Source: Muribaculaceae bacterium (GTDB lineage Bacteria > Bacteroidota > Bacteroidia > Bacteroidales > Muribaculaceae). Taken from it: a stretch of DNA of 5,372 nucleotides. The notes below the pieces were generated by a model that had not been told where the DNA came from, ran no database searches, and saw only the letters and a program-made list of their open reading frames with translations. Below are positions 1 to 5,372 of this stretch, piece by piece. Position 1 is the stretch's first letter; every line of letters starts with the position of its first letter. The position numbers and the translations under genes are program-made. The stretch covers positions 1 through 5,372 of the forward strand of contig JAIDPP010000438.1 of the NCBI GenBank assembly GCA_029062725.1. The letters run 5' to 3'.

Positions 1-1063
1 GGGGAGTATATACGCCTGAACGCGCGGGGTCAGTCAGCTTGATAACTACAGTATCGTCATGGATATTGTTGAGGATCTCGATCATGAACTGACCGTTGAA
101 CCCGATCGTCATCGGATTTCCCTCGTAGCTACAGGCCACATGCTCATCAGCCGATGTGCTGTAGTCGAGGTCCTGCGAGGAGATCTTCACTCCGGTGCCG
201 TCAAGCTCGAGAACTACAAGGTTTGACGACTTGGCGGCGAAGATACACACGCGGCGCAAAGCCGTGAGGAGCGAAACGCGGTCAACCGTTAGCTCGAACG
301 GACTCGAGGGGGGTATAACTCGGTTATAGTTAGGATAATTCCCCTTGATGAAGAGACAGGTAAGAAGATAGTCGCCGATCTCGAAAACTGCTCCCTTGTT
401 GTCGAAAGTGAGCTTTATATCGGCGTCATCCTTCCCGATAATGCTGCGGAGAATACCGGCAGGCTTGGCGGGCATGATGAAGGAGCCGGTGAAATCAGGG
501 GCATATTCGCGGTTGATATATCTCACGAGCTTATGGGTATCGGAGCTGACAAAGGTAATATCCCCCTCATGAATATCCCAGTAAATTCCGGTCATAATGG
601 GGCGAACGTTGTCTGTGCTGACCGCGAACAGAGTGTTATCTATACCCTTCTGAACAATCGCCGCCGGGAATATCATCGTACGAGCGTCTTCACCGGGCTT
701 GCGTCCTATTGGAAATTCTGCCGCATCAACACCCATGAAAGCGAAGTGGCCGTTGAGAAATTTGATATCTACCTCCTTGGTCTTGTCGTTGATGTCGAAT
801 GTAAGAGGCTGTGAGGAGATCTCCTTTATCACTTCAAGAAGACGCTTTGCGGGCACAGCGATCTCACCGTCACACTCGCTTTCAAATATCTCCATGTATG
901 CGGTCATTACATTCTCCTGATCGCTCCCGGTTATACTGAGACGGTCGCCCTCTACCTTGAGGAGGAAGTTATCGAGAATGGATAATGCGTTTTTGGCGTT
1001 GATAACCTTGCTGACAGCCTGCAGCTGCGTCTGAAAGGTCTTGCCGGATACATTGAATTTCAT
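1..1063 (-). CDS. dnaN: DNA polymerase III beta subunit (sliding clamp), C-terminus cut by window edge
   Basis: This encodes the ring-shaped processivity clamp that holds DNA polymerase III and other replication and repair proteins on DNA. I translated all 354 visible codons by hand and found no stop or frameshift. The protein starts MKFNVSGKTFQ, which fits the family start, so ATG at 1061-1063 is chosen. The three clamp domains fall at roughly residues 1-125, 126-250 and 251 onward. Parts of the partner-binding cleft are recognisable: SDTHKLV (about 174-180, matching THRL around His175 of E. coli) and NYPNYNRVIP (242-251, matching Pro242/Arg246/Val247). The frame runs off at base 1 after SGVYTP. 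Bacteroidales clamps are about 374 aa, so roughly 20 residues are missing, including the C-terminal tail that completes the cleft. No SD precedes the start; the upstream sequence is A-rich. The gene appears to have its own promoter. The identification is secure. Confidence 0.97.
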   Translation of the reverse strand, partial: MKFNVSGKTFQTQLQAVSKVINAKNALSILDNFLLKVEGDRLSITGSDQENVMTAYMEIFESECDGEIAVPAKRLLEVIKEISSQPLTFDINDKTKEVDIKFLNGHFAFMGVDAAEFPIGRKPGEDARTMIFPAAIVQKGIDNTLFAVSTDNVRPIMTGIYWDIHEGDITFVSSDTHKLVRYINREYAPDFTGSFIMPAKPAGILRSIIGKDDADIKLTFDNKGAVFEIGDYLLTCLFIKGNYPNYNRVIPPSSPFELTVDRVSLLTALRRVCIFAAKSSNLVVLELDGTGVKISSQDLDYSTSADEHVACSYEGNPMTIGFNGQFMIEILNNIHDDTVVIKLTDPARSGVYTP

Positions 1064-1163
1064 ATATATTGTTTTTTCTGTTTTCTAAACTTCATAAACT
1101 GAAAATGTCGTCCGATTATTGTATGGACGCGAGGCCCTTGAGCGGCGTGGACGCATTTCCTTG

Positions 1164-1195
1164 CAAAGATAACTATTATTTGGCAATTCAACAAT
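1164..1195 (-). promoter_or_regulatory. Predicted Bacteroidota-type promoter of dnaN
   Basis: On the minus strand TATCTTTG (1171-1164) fits the Bacteroidota -7 consensus TAnnTTTG exactly. ATTG (1195-1192), one base off the -33 consensus TTTG, lies 20 nt upstream. Transcription would start around 1156-1159, giving a dnaN leader of about 95 nt. The promoter begins only 3 nt after the T-tract of the rplI terminator, which fits an independent transcription start for dnaN. The start site is inferred. Confidence 0.65.
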
Positions 1196-1198
1196 ATG

Positions 1199-1232
1199 AA
1201 AAAAGATGTGTCGGAAAACATTCCGACACATC
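1199..1232 (-). terminator. Intrinsic terminator of the rpsF-rpsR-rplI operon
   Basis: A perfect 12-bp inverted repeat (GATGTGTCGGAA at 1205-1216 and its complement at 1221-1232) encloses a 4-nt loop, AACA in plus-strand reading. On the minus strand it is followed directly by six T residues (1204-1199). It lies 40 nt after the rplI stop codon. Stem plus T-tract in this direction is the standard rho-independent layout. The plus-strand side has no T-tract, so it should act only on the minus strand. Confidence 0.9.
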
Positions 1233-1272
1233 CTATAGTCGTTACGCTTCAAAAAGCGATATTGAGCCGATA

Positions 1273-1716
1273 TTACTCGGAAACAACCTCGAATTCAACC
1301 TCTGCAACAACGTCCTTGAGGAACTTGACGGTAGCTGTGTAGGTGCCCACTTCCTTCACCGGCTCTTTGAGATAGATGAGTTTGCGGTCAACGCTGTGGC
1401 CGGCCTTCTCAAGAGCTTCTGCGATCTGGATAGCGTTTACAGAACCGAAAACGGTGCCTGTAGCGCTGGTCTTGGCGCCGATAGTGAGTTTGAGTCCTTC
1501 GAGGGCTGCTGCGGCTGCCTCAGCCTCTGCATGGATCTTGGCGATCTTGTGAGCGCGCTGCTTCTGATCCTCTGCGAGACGCTTGAGGGCGGCTGTAGAG
1601 GCGATGATAGCGATACCCTGGGGGATGAGGTAGTTGCGGCCATAACCGTCCTTAACCTCTACGACATCGTCTTTGTAGCCCAGATTGGGTACATTTTCTT
1701 TAAGTATAACTTTCAT
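1273..1716 (-). CDS. rplI: Large ribosomal subunit protein bL9
   Basis: bL9 binds 23S rRNA near the base of the L1 stalk and reaches out from the 50S surface; in other bacteria it supports reading-frame fidelity. The 147-aa length is normal. The N-terminal rRNA-binding domain starts MKVILKENVPNLGYKDD, and the family signature with GYGRNYLIPQG is at about 24-34. A long Ala/Glu-rich connecting helix covers about 41-75. The C-terminal domain, with TGTVFGSVNA at 86-95, runs to the end. It is the last gene of the rpsF-rpsR-rplI operon, 29 nt after rpsR, and is followed by a terminator. No SD is visible upstream, only an A-rich stretch. Nothing is unusual in the protein. A long open frame on the opposite strand is a by-product of its codon use. 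Confidence 0.98.
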   Translation of the reverse strand: MKVILKENVPNLGYKDDVVEVKDGYGRNYLIPQGIAIIASTAALKRLAEDQKQRAHKIAKIHAEAEAAAAALEGLKLTIGAKTSATGTVFGSVNAIQIAEALEKAGHSVDRKLIYLKEPVKEVGTYTATVKFLKDVVAEVEFEVVSE

Positions 1717-1745
1717 TGTGTTGTCTTTTAGATATTAAAAACGGA

Positions 1746-2012
1746 TTATTTCATCAAGTCGGTAACGTAGGGTAGAAGAGCGAGGTGACGGGCACGCTTT
1801 ACGGCCTGGGCCACACGACGCTGGAACTTCAGGGAAGTACCGGTGATACGGCGGGGAAGAATCTTACCCTGCTCGTTAAGGAATTTCTTGAGGAACTCAG
1901 GATCCTTATAATCGATATATTTGATACCGCTACGTTTGAAACGACAGTATTTCTTCTTCTTGGTGTCAACCGACAGAGGGGTGAGATAACGTATTTCGTT
2001 CTGTGCTGCCAT
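1746..2012 (-). CDS. rpsR: Small ribosomal subunit protein bS18
   Basis: bS18 pairs with bS6 on the platform of the 30S subunit and binds the central domain of 16S rRNA. The 88-aa protein carries the family core [20 protein letters not shown] (about 33-52), followed by [14 protein letters not shown] and the C-terminal basic helix ending LPYVTDLMK. Only one cysteine (Cys23, in YCRFKRSG) is left of the CxxC-type motif seen in zinc-binding S18 variants, so zinc binding is unlikely; I recall the same pattern in Bacteroides. The gene starts 2 nt after the rpsF stop, so coupled translation is likely. Unlike every other start in this window it has a full AGGAGG SD at good spacing, lying within the last codons of rpsF. 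In Bacteroidota bS18 helps hide the anti-SD tail of 16S rRNA, which makes that SD notable. Confidence 0.98.
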   Translation of the reverse strand: MAAQNEIRYLTPLSVDTKKKKYCRFKRSGIKYIDYKDPEFLKKFLNEQGKILPRRITGTSLKFQRRVAQAVKRARHLALLPYVTDLMK

Positions 2013-2014
2013 GA

Positions 2015-2401
2015 TTATGCCTCCTGATTTTTAGCCTCAGCCTCAGCCTCAGCGGGTTTCTCGTTTGCTTTCTGTGCTCTCACTTTGCGACGCTTGTCTG
2101 CATATTCCTGAGCGTATTTGTCAAGACGGAATGTGAGGAAGCGAAGTACGCGCTCATCGCGACGGAAGGCGGTCTCAAGCTTCTTGACGATTGTCGGCTC
2201 GCCCTTGAACTCTACCAAGGTGTAGAAACCTGTGGATTTCTTCTGGATGGGATAAGCGAGTTTGCGCAGACCCCAAAGTTCTTCACTTACGATCTCGCCG
2301 CCGTTGGCTTTGAGAACCTCTGTGAACTTCTCTACCGCTTCCTTCATCTGATCGTCAGACAAAACGGGAGTTAAAATGAAAACGGTCTCGTAGTAATTCA
2401 T
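2015..2401 (-). CDS. rpsF: Small ribosomal subunit protein bS6
   Basis: bS6 forms a dimer with bS18 and sits on the 30S platform. The 128-aa protein starts [16 protein letters not shown], typical of the family, and carries the S6 signature [10 protein letters not shown] at 44-53. The ferredoxin-like fold covers about residues 1-95, followed by a basic stretch (KRRKVRAQK, 103-111) and an Ala/Glu-rich tail (about 117-128) partly built from a 6-nt DNA repeat. Tails of this kind vary in the family; E. coli S6 also has an acidic tail. This is the first gene of the rpsF-rpsR-rplI operon. The sequence just before the ATG is AT-rich without an SD. Its leader holds a strong hairpin and a purine-rich, SD-like stretch 34 nt upstream. 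The 3' end carries the rpsR SD. Confidence 0.98.
   Translation of the reverse strand: MNYYETVFILTPVLSDDQMKEAVEKFTEVLKANGGEIVSEELWGLRKLAYPIQKKSTGFYTLVEFKGEPTIVKKLETAFRRDERVLRFLTFRLDKYAQEYADKRRKVRAQKANEKPAEAEAEAKNQEA
2020..2025 (-). promoter_or_regulatory. Strong Shine-Dalgarno site of rpsR, overlapping the rpsF 3' end
   Basis: AGGAGG on the minus strand lies 7 nt before the rpsR ATG, inside the CAG-GAG-GCA codons (Gln-Glu-Ala) that end rpsF. It can pair over six bases with the CCUCC(U) core of the 16S rRNA tail; the match does not extend further on either side. The starts of dnaN, rpsF, rplI, etfA and the acyl-CoA dehydrogenase gene have no comparable site; the last has only AAGG, 3 nt from its ATG. 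That this site is used or regulatory is inference. Confidence 0.7.
2034..2051 (-). repeat. Three tandem 6-nt repeats in the rpsF C-terminal tail
   Basis: The unit GCCTCA (plus strand) occurs three times without interruption and encodes the alternating Glu-Ala stretch near the end of bS6. Copy number could change by replication slippage without breaking the frame, altering only the length of a flexible acidic tail. Confidence 0.85.
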
Positions 2402-2459
2402 ACGTTTTGTTACAAATATTTAATTAATTTTTCCGCCTCCCCTTTCTGGAAAAGACGTA

Positions 2460-2497
2460 ACAGTTTTCGGGAATACAGATATTTTCCCGAAAACTGT
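2460..2497 (-). promoter_or_regulatory. Perfect 14-bp inverted repeat at the 5' end of the rpsF leader
   Basis: ACAGTTTTCGGGAA (2460-2473) is repeated as its exact reverse complement at 2484-2497, with a 10-nt spacer. The predicted promoter places the RNA start at about 2494-2496, so the mRNA would begin with nearly the whole hairpin. There is no adjacent T-tract on the minus strand, so it does not look like a terminator. It may be a stabilising 5' stem-loop, a leader element for feedback control by ribosomal proteins, or a DNA operator. The known S6:S18 leader motif has an unpaired CCG; here the only CCG is inside the perfect stem, so I do not assign it to that family. Confidence 0.6.
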
Positions 2498-2499
2498 CG

Positions 2500-2531
2500 C
2501 AAAATTAATACTTTTTTTTCAAATATGCAAA
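2500..2531 (-). promoter_or_regulatory. Predicted Bacteroidota-type promoter of rpsF-rpsR-rplI
   Basis: On the minus strand TTTG (2531-2528) and TAATTTTG (2507-2500) match the Bacteroidota -33 (TTTG) and -7 (TAnnTTTG) elements exactly, with a 20-nt spacer that includes a run of eight A. The spacing equals that of the predicted dnaN promoter. Transcription would start at about 2494-2496, giving a leader of about 95 nt before the rpsF ATG. The site lies just downstream of the terminator of the preceding operon. Confidence 0.75.
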
Positions 2532-2551
2532 TTCTCTTTTATTCGACTCGC

Positions 2552-2583
2552 AAAAACGGCGACTCTTATGAGCCGCCGTTTTT
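2552..2583 (-). terminator. Intrinsic terminator of the etf / acyl-CoA dehydrogenase operon
   Basis: AAAAACGGCG (2552-2561) pairs with CGCCGTTTTT (2574-2583). An A/C mismatch and a further CTC/GAG stem close on a TTAT loop in plus-strand reading. In minus-strand RNA this gives a GC-rich stem followed by five U. It begins 15 nt after the stop codon of the acyl-CoA dehydrogenase gene. The A and T runs on both sides would let it work in either direction, but no plus-strand gene ends here. Confidence 0.92.
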
Positions 2584-2598
2584 ATCTTCTTCAATATC

Positions 2599-4302
2599 TT
2601 ATTTGTAAAGATAGTCTGAGAGCTGATCAGGCATGAAGTTCTCGATGAAGCTTACATGCTTGGATACCTCTGCCTGTCCCATCTTCACGAATACATGAAG
2701 TGAACGGCGGCTCTCCTCATCACGCTGGGCGTCGAAAAGAAGGAGATAACCCATGATGATATAACCGGCCATCTCCACGAGACGACGGGCCATGAAATCG
2801 AGAAGCTCATCGTTCTTTGCTCCCATCACTTTCTCTACCGCGGCGGCATACTGCTGGGTCATGAAGTCGAGGACACCCTTTACATTCTCATCCTCGGCTG
2901 CAACCTCCATGCTCTGCTGCTCCTTGATCCAGTTGAGGTATGTTCCGGTTGTGACGTGACGGATAGCCGCTACCACCTGAAGCTGAGTCGTGCCCTCATA
3001 GATAGAGGTGATACGCGCATCGCGGTAGATTCGCTCGCAGGCATAGTCCTTCATAAAACCTGAACCACCATGAATCTGGATTGCATCGTAGGCGTTCTGA
3101 TTGCAGAACTCAGATGTCATACCCTTTGCAAGCGGAGTGAAAGCATCGGCAAGACGGCTGTAATATTTTGCCTCTTTCTTCTCCTCGACATCGAGCTTGC
3201 GTTCCTTGGCGATATCATCATAAATCTTGTAGATATCCACAAAGCGGGAACAAGCGTAAAGAAGCGAACGACCTGCATCGAGCTTTGCCTTCATCACTGA
3301 AAGAATCTCCGCGACAGCGGGGAAGTTAATGATCTCCTTACCGAACTGTTTGCGTTCCTTGGCATACTGAAGTGCCTCGCGATAGGCTGCCTCGCAGATA
3401 CCTACGCTCTGGGCGGCGATGCCGAGACGGGCACCGTTCATTAAGGCCATCACATATTTGATTAGTCCGAGACGGGTGCTTCCCACAAGTTCCGCGGGGG
3501 CATCTTTATAAACGAGTTCACAAGTAGGACTCCCCTTGATACCCATCTTGTTCTCGATGCGACGAACGTCAACTCCGCCGTTACGCTTGTCGTAGATGAA
3601 CATCGAAAGACCACGGCCGTCGCGAGTGCCTTCTTCTGAACGAGCGAGTACGAGGTGGATATCGGAGTCACCGTTCGTGATGAATCGCTTCACGCCGTTA
3701 AGCACCCAAGAACCATCCTCCTTCTGAGTGGCCTTGAGCATCACGGACTGAAGGTCCGATCCGGCATCCGGCTCCGTGAGGTCCATAGACATTGTCTCGC
3801 CTGCGCAAACACGGGGTATATATTTCTTCTTCTGCTCTTCATCGGCAAACTCATAGATGGTCTCCGCGCAATCCTGAAGACCCCAGAGGTTTTCGAATCC
3901 GGCATCGGCCCGGCTCACCATATCGGCTGCCATGATATAGGGAGTGATGGGGAAGTTAAGGCCTCCGAGCCGACGGGGCATAGACATTCCCATCAGACCG
4001 GCTTTACGGCAGGCCTCAAGGTTCTTCTTTGTTCCGTCGGCATAGATTACGCGGCTATTCTCCACGCGCGGTCCCTGATGGTCAACATCCTCGGCGTTCT
4101 CGGCAATGATGTTGCCGCAGAGGTCTCCCACGATGTCAAGCACGCGGTCGTAGCTATCCATAGCATCCTCGAAGTTCTGGGGAGCGTAATCATATTTGTC
4201 GGCGTCTGCATAGTCGCGCTCTTTGAGCTTTACGATCTTCTCCATCAGGGGATGGTTGAGATGGAGCTTGAATGCCGGATTGTCGTTATAGAAATTTGCC
4301 AT
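2599..4302 (-). CDS. Acyl-CoA dehydrogenase, long form with C-terminal extension
   Basis: This FAD enzyme should form a trans-2,3 double bond in an acyl-CoA, or run in reverse as an enoyl-CoA reductase, exchanging electrons with ETF. The 567 aa exceed the usual 380-400 of short- and medium-chain enzymes. The FAD-contacting segments MDLTEPDAGSDL (173-184) and RFITNG (206-211) are in the middle domain. The C-terminal helical domain has YAKERKQFGKEIINFPAVAE (313-332) and IQIHGGSGFMKDY (408-420). Glu436 in SIYEGTTQLQ sits where the catalytic Glu of medium-chain enzymes lies (YEGTSQ). There is a charged insertion at about 358-382 and a helical extension after about 455, as in long acyl-CoA dehydrogenases. 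The ATG lies 4 nt after the etfA stop, so the enzyme is almost surely the EtfAB partner. Chain length and direction cannot be read from sequence alone; a butyryl-CoA-type substrate is only one possibility. Confidence 0.93.
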   Translation of the reverse strand: MANFYNDNPAFKLHLNHPLMEKIVKLKERDYADADKYDYAPQNFEDAMDSYDRVLDIVGDLCGNIIAENAEDVDHQGPRVENSRVIYADGTKKNLEACRKAGLMGMSMPRRLGGLNFPITPYIMAADMVSRADAGFENLWGLQDCAETIYEFADEEQKKKYIPRVCAGETMSMDLTEPDAGSDLQSVMLKATQKEDGSWVLNGVKRFITNGDSDIHLVLARSEEGTRDGRGLSMFIYDKRNGGVDVRRIENKMGIKGSPTCELVYKDAPAELVGSTRLGLIKYVMALMNGARLGIAAQSVGICEAAYREALQYAKERKQFGKEIINFPAVAEILSVMKAKLDAGRSLLYACSRFVDIYKIYDDIAKERKLDVEEKKEAKYYSRLADAFTPLAKGMTSEFCNQNAYDAIQIHGGSGFMKDYACERIYRDARITSIYEGTTQLQVVAAIRHVTTGTYLNWIKEQQSMEVAAEDENVKGVLDFMTQQYAAAVEKVMGAKNDELLDFMARRLVEMAGYIIMGYLLLFDAQRDEESRRSLHVFVKMGQAEVSKHVSFIENFMPDQLSDYLYK

Positions 4303-4306
4303 TGCC

Positions 4307-5335
4307 TTATTTCGAATTCTTTTTGTAATACTTGATTAATTTGGGAACTACATCCTCCACCTTGCCGGTGATCACATAGTCGGCGATAGAATTTATCGGT
4401 GCGTTAGGATCGGTATTGATGGAAATGATGATCGAAGAGTCCTGCATTCCGGCGATATGCTGGATCTGGCCGGAAACTCCACAGGCGATATAGAGCTTAG
4501 GACGGACGGTCACACCGGTCTGACCGATCTGACGGTCATGGTCGGCCCATCCGGCATCTACTGCGGCGCGAGTCGCACCCACTTCGCCTCCGAGCACGTC
4601 GGCAAGCTGTTCAAGCATCTCGAAGTTTTCTTTGCTGCCCATTCCGTAGCCTCCGGCAACGATGATAGGACTCCCCTTAAGGTTGACCTTGGATTTCTCT
4701 ATGTTTCGGTCGATCACCTCCACCACAAAGTCTTCCTTGTTGGTGTATTTGTTTACATCGAGGTCAACTACCTCTCCGACATAGTTGGAATCTCTGACCT
4801 CCTTCTTCATGACTCCCTCGCGCACTGTCGCCATCTGAGGGCGACACTCCGGATTGACGATTGTGGCTACGATATTTCCGCCGAACGCCGGACGAATCTG
4901 AAGAAGAAGATCCTTATATTCGTTCCCTTTGGCGTCCTTATGATCCCCGATCTCAAGAGCCGTGCAGTCGGCTGTCAGACCGCTGTGAAGAGCCGAGGAT
5001 ACGCGCGGACCGAGGTCGCGGCCGATAGAAGTAGCGCCCATGAAGGCGATACGCGGCTCAATCTCTTTAAACAGGTTGATAAGGATGGAGCTGTGGGGAA
5101 GTGAAGTATAGGGATAAAGACGCGAATCCTCCACCTTGTAAATTCGGTCAACACCGTAGGGTAAGATCTGCTTTTCGATACCCTTAAGGTTGTCGCCTGC
5201 CACTACGGCCTCAAGCTTGATGCCGAGCTTGTCGGCGAGGGCGCGGCCTTTGGTGAGAAGTTCAAGACTGACATCGGCGATCTTGCCGTCCTCATACTCG
5301 CAATATACTATCAGATTGTTCTTGTCTGTTGCCAT
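4307..5335 (-). CDS. etfA: Electron transfer flavoprotein, alpha subunit
   Basis: EtfA binds FAD and, with EtfB, carries electrons between acyl-CoA dehydrogenase and another redox partner in the cytoplasm. The 342-aa protein has an N-terminal ETF domain (about 1-190), including GRDLGPRVSSAL (105-116), and a C-terminal FAD-binding domain (about 215-335). FAD contacts are recognisable in GATRAAVDAGW (253-263), QIGQTGVTVRP (269-279), and the ETF-alpha signature around LYIACGVSGQIQHIAGMQ (281-298), then SINTDPNAPI (305-314). The ACGVSG and AGMQDS wording recalls the EtfA of anaerobes that work with butyryl-CoA dehydrogenase more than the mitochondrial form (AVGISG, AGMKDS); this is from memory, not an alignment. 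The gene sits 4 nt after the predicted etfB end and 4 nt before the acyl-CoA dehydrogenase gene, so it is part of one operon whose promoter lies outside the window. Confidence 0.96.
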   Translation of the reverse strand: MATDKNNLIVYCEYEDGKIADVSLELLTKGRALADKLGIKLEAVVAGDNLKGIEKQILPYGVDRIYKVEDSRLYPYTSLPHSSILINLFKEIEPRIAFMGATSIGRDLGPRVSSALHSGLTADCTALEIGDHKDAKGNEYKDLLLQIRPAFGGNIVATIVNPECRPQMATVREGVMKKEVRDSNYVGEVVDLDVNKYTNKEDFVVEVIDRNIEKSKVNLKGSPIIVAGGYGMGSKENFEMLEQLADVLGGEVGATRAAVDAGWADHDRQIGQTGVTVRPKLYIACGVSGQIQHIAGMQDSSIIISINTDPNAPINSIADYVITGKVEDVVPKLIKYYKKNSK

Positions 5336-5339
5336 GTCT

Positions 5340-5372
5340 TTAGCCGATTGTGTGGTTAGCGATTAATTCCTT
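5340..5372 (-). CDS. etfB: Probable C-terminal end of electron transfer flavoprotein beta subunit
   Basis: The last ten codons before a TAA (5342-5340) read KELIANHTIG. This agrees with what I remember of EtfB C-termini in Bacteroidales and with the usual etfB-etfA order. The 4-nt gap to etfA repeats the spacing between etfA and the dehydrogenase gene. Only the tail is present, so domains cannot be judged. An unrelated upstream gene ending here is possible but less likely. Confidence 0.7.
   Translation of the reverse strand, partial: KELIANHTIG

Noticed and set aside
533..920. Two overlapping plus-strand open frames (93 and 73 codons) opposite dnaN
   Set aside because: They are shadows of the continuous dnaN frame, which I translated through this region without a break.
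1245..1258. Small CGCTT/AAGCG hairpin between the rplI stop and the terminator
   Set aside because: A 5-bp stem with no T-tract is within chance expectation, and the real terminator lies just beyond it.
1069..1731. 220-codon open frame on the plus strand, opposite rplI
   Set aside because: It lies antisense to a certain bL9 gene, runs through both the rplI terminator and the dnaN promoter, and its product resembles no family I know. The frame is kept open by the codon use of rplI.
2406..2416. TTTGT-T-ACAAA palindrome just before the rpsF start as an operator
   Set aside because: It is short and AT-rich in an AT-rich gap, so it is easily a chance match. In RNA it could form only about four weak pairs.
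2413..2420. AATATTTG on the minus strand as an alternative -7 element close to rpsF
   Set aside because: It misses the first base of TAnnTTTG and would put the RNA start almost at the ATG. The exact match at 2500-2507 with a perfect TTTG 20 nt upstream is better.
2460..2497. Inverted repeat considered as a second terminator for the upstream operon
   Set aside because: A better terminator already stands at 2552-2583. This repeat lacks an adjacent T-run on the minus strand and follows a good promoter, so it belongs to the rpsF leader.
3655..4335. 226-codon plus-strand open frame opposite the acyl-CoA dehydrogenase gene
   Set aside because: It is the mirror of a strongly conserved enzyme gene. 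No plus-strand promoter or start context is seen, and the predicted protein is not recognisable.
4457..5104. 215-codon plus-strand open frame opposite etfA
   Set aside because: It lies wholly within etfA in antisense, with no independent sign of expression or a known domain.
1..5372. Mobile element, CRISPR array, tRNA/rRNA, toxin-antitoxin or phage-defence system
   Set aside because: No spaced repeats, terminal repeats, transposase, tRNA-like fold or unknown small gene is seen. Nearly all the sequence is accounted for by housekeeping genes and two short intergenic regions.

Overview
The window looks like an ordinary housekeeping stretch of a Bacteroidota genome, most likely order Bacteroidales, with a gut Muribaculaceae-like lineage as a guess. 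The reasons are the close match of the DnaN, bS18, bS6 and EtfA proteins to remembered Bacteroidales forms, two promoters of the Bacteroidota type (TTTG, 20 nt, TAnnTTTG), and start codons that mostly lack a Shine-Dalgarno (SD) sequence. Every supported gene lies on the minus strand, so transcription runs from high to low coordinates.

In transcription order there are three units. (1) 5372-2599 is the distal part of an electron-transfer operon: the last codons of etfB, then etfA, then a long (567 aa) acyl-CoA dehydrogenase gene, with 4-nt gaps at both junctions. It ends in a strong hairpin terminator at 2552-2583. The EtfAB flavoprotein would exchange electrons with the dehydrogenase. (2) 2531-1199 is the ribosomal protein operon rpsF-rpsR-rplI (bS6, bS18, bL9). 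It has its own promoter, a leader of about 95 nt starting with a perfect 14-bp inverted repeat, and a 12-bp hairpin terminator. (3) 1195-1 is dnaN (DNA polymerase III sliding clamp), with its own promoter placed directly behind the rplI terminator. Its last roughly 20 codons fall outside the window.

The two intergenic gaps (1064-1272 and 2402-2598) are about 200 nt each, and both hold a terminator followed by a promoter. I see no mobile element, CRISPR array, tRNA or rRNA, and no undescribed multi-gene system. The most interesting signal is regulatory. The rpsR start is the only start codon here with a complete, correctly spaced AGGAGG. In Bacteroidota the ribosome usually ignores such sites because bS21, bS18 and bS6 hide the anti-SD tail of 16S rRNA. 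A strong SD on the gene for one of those hiding proteins suggests a possible feedback loop like the one described for rpsU.
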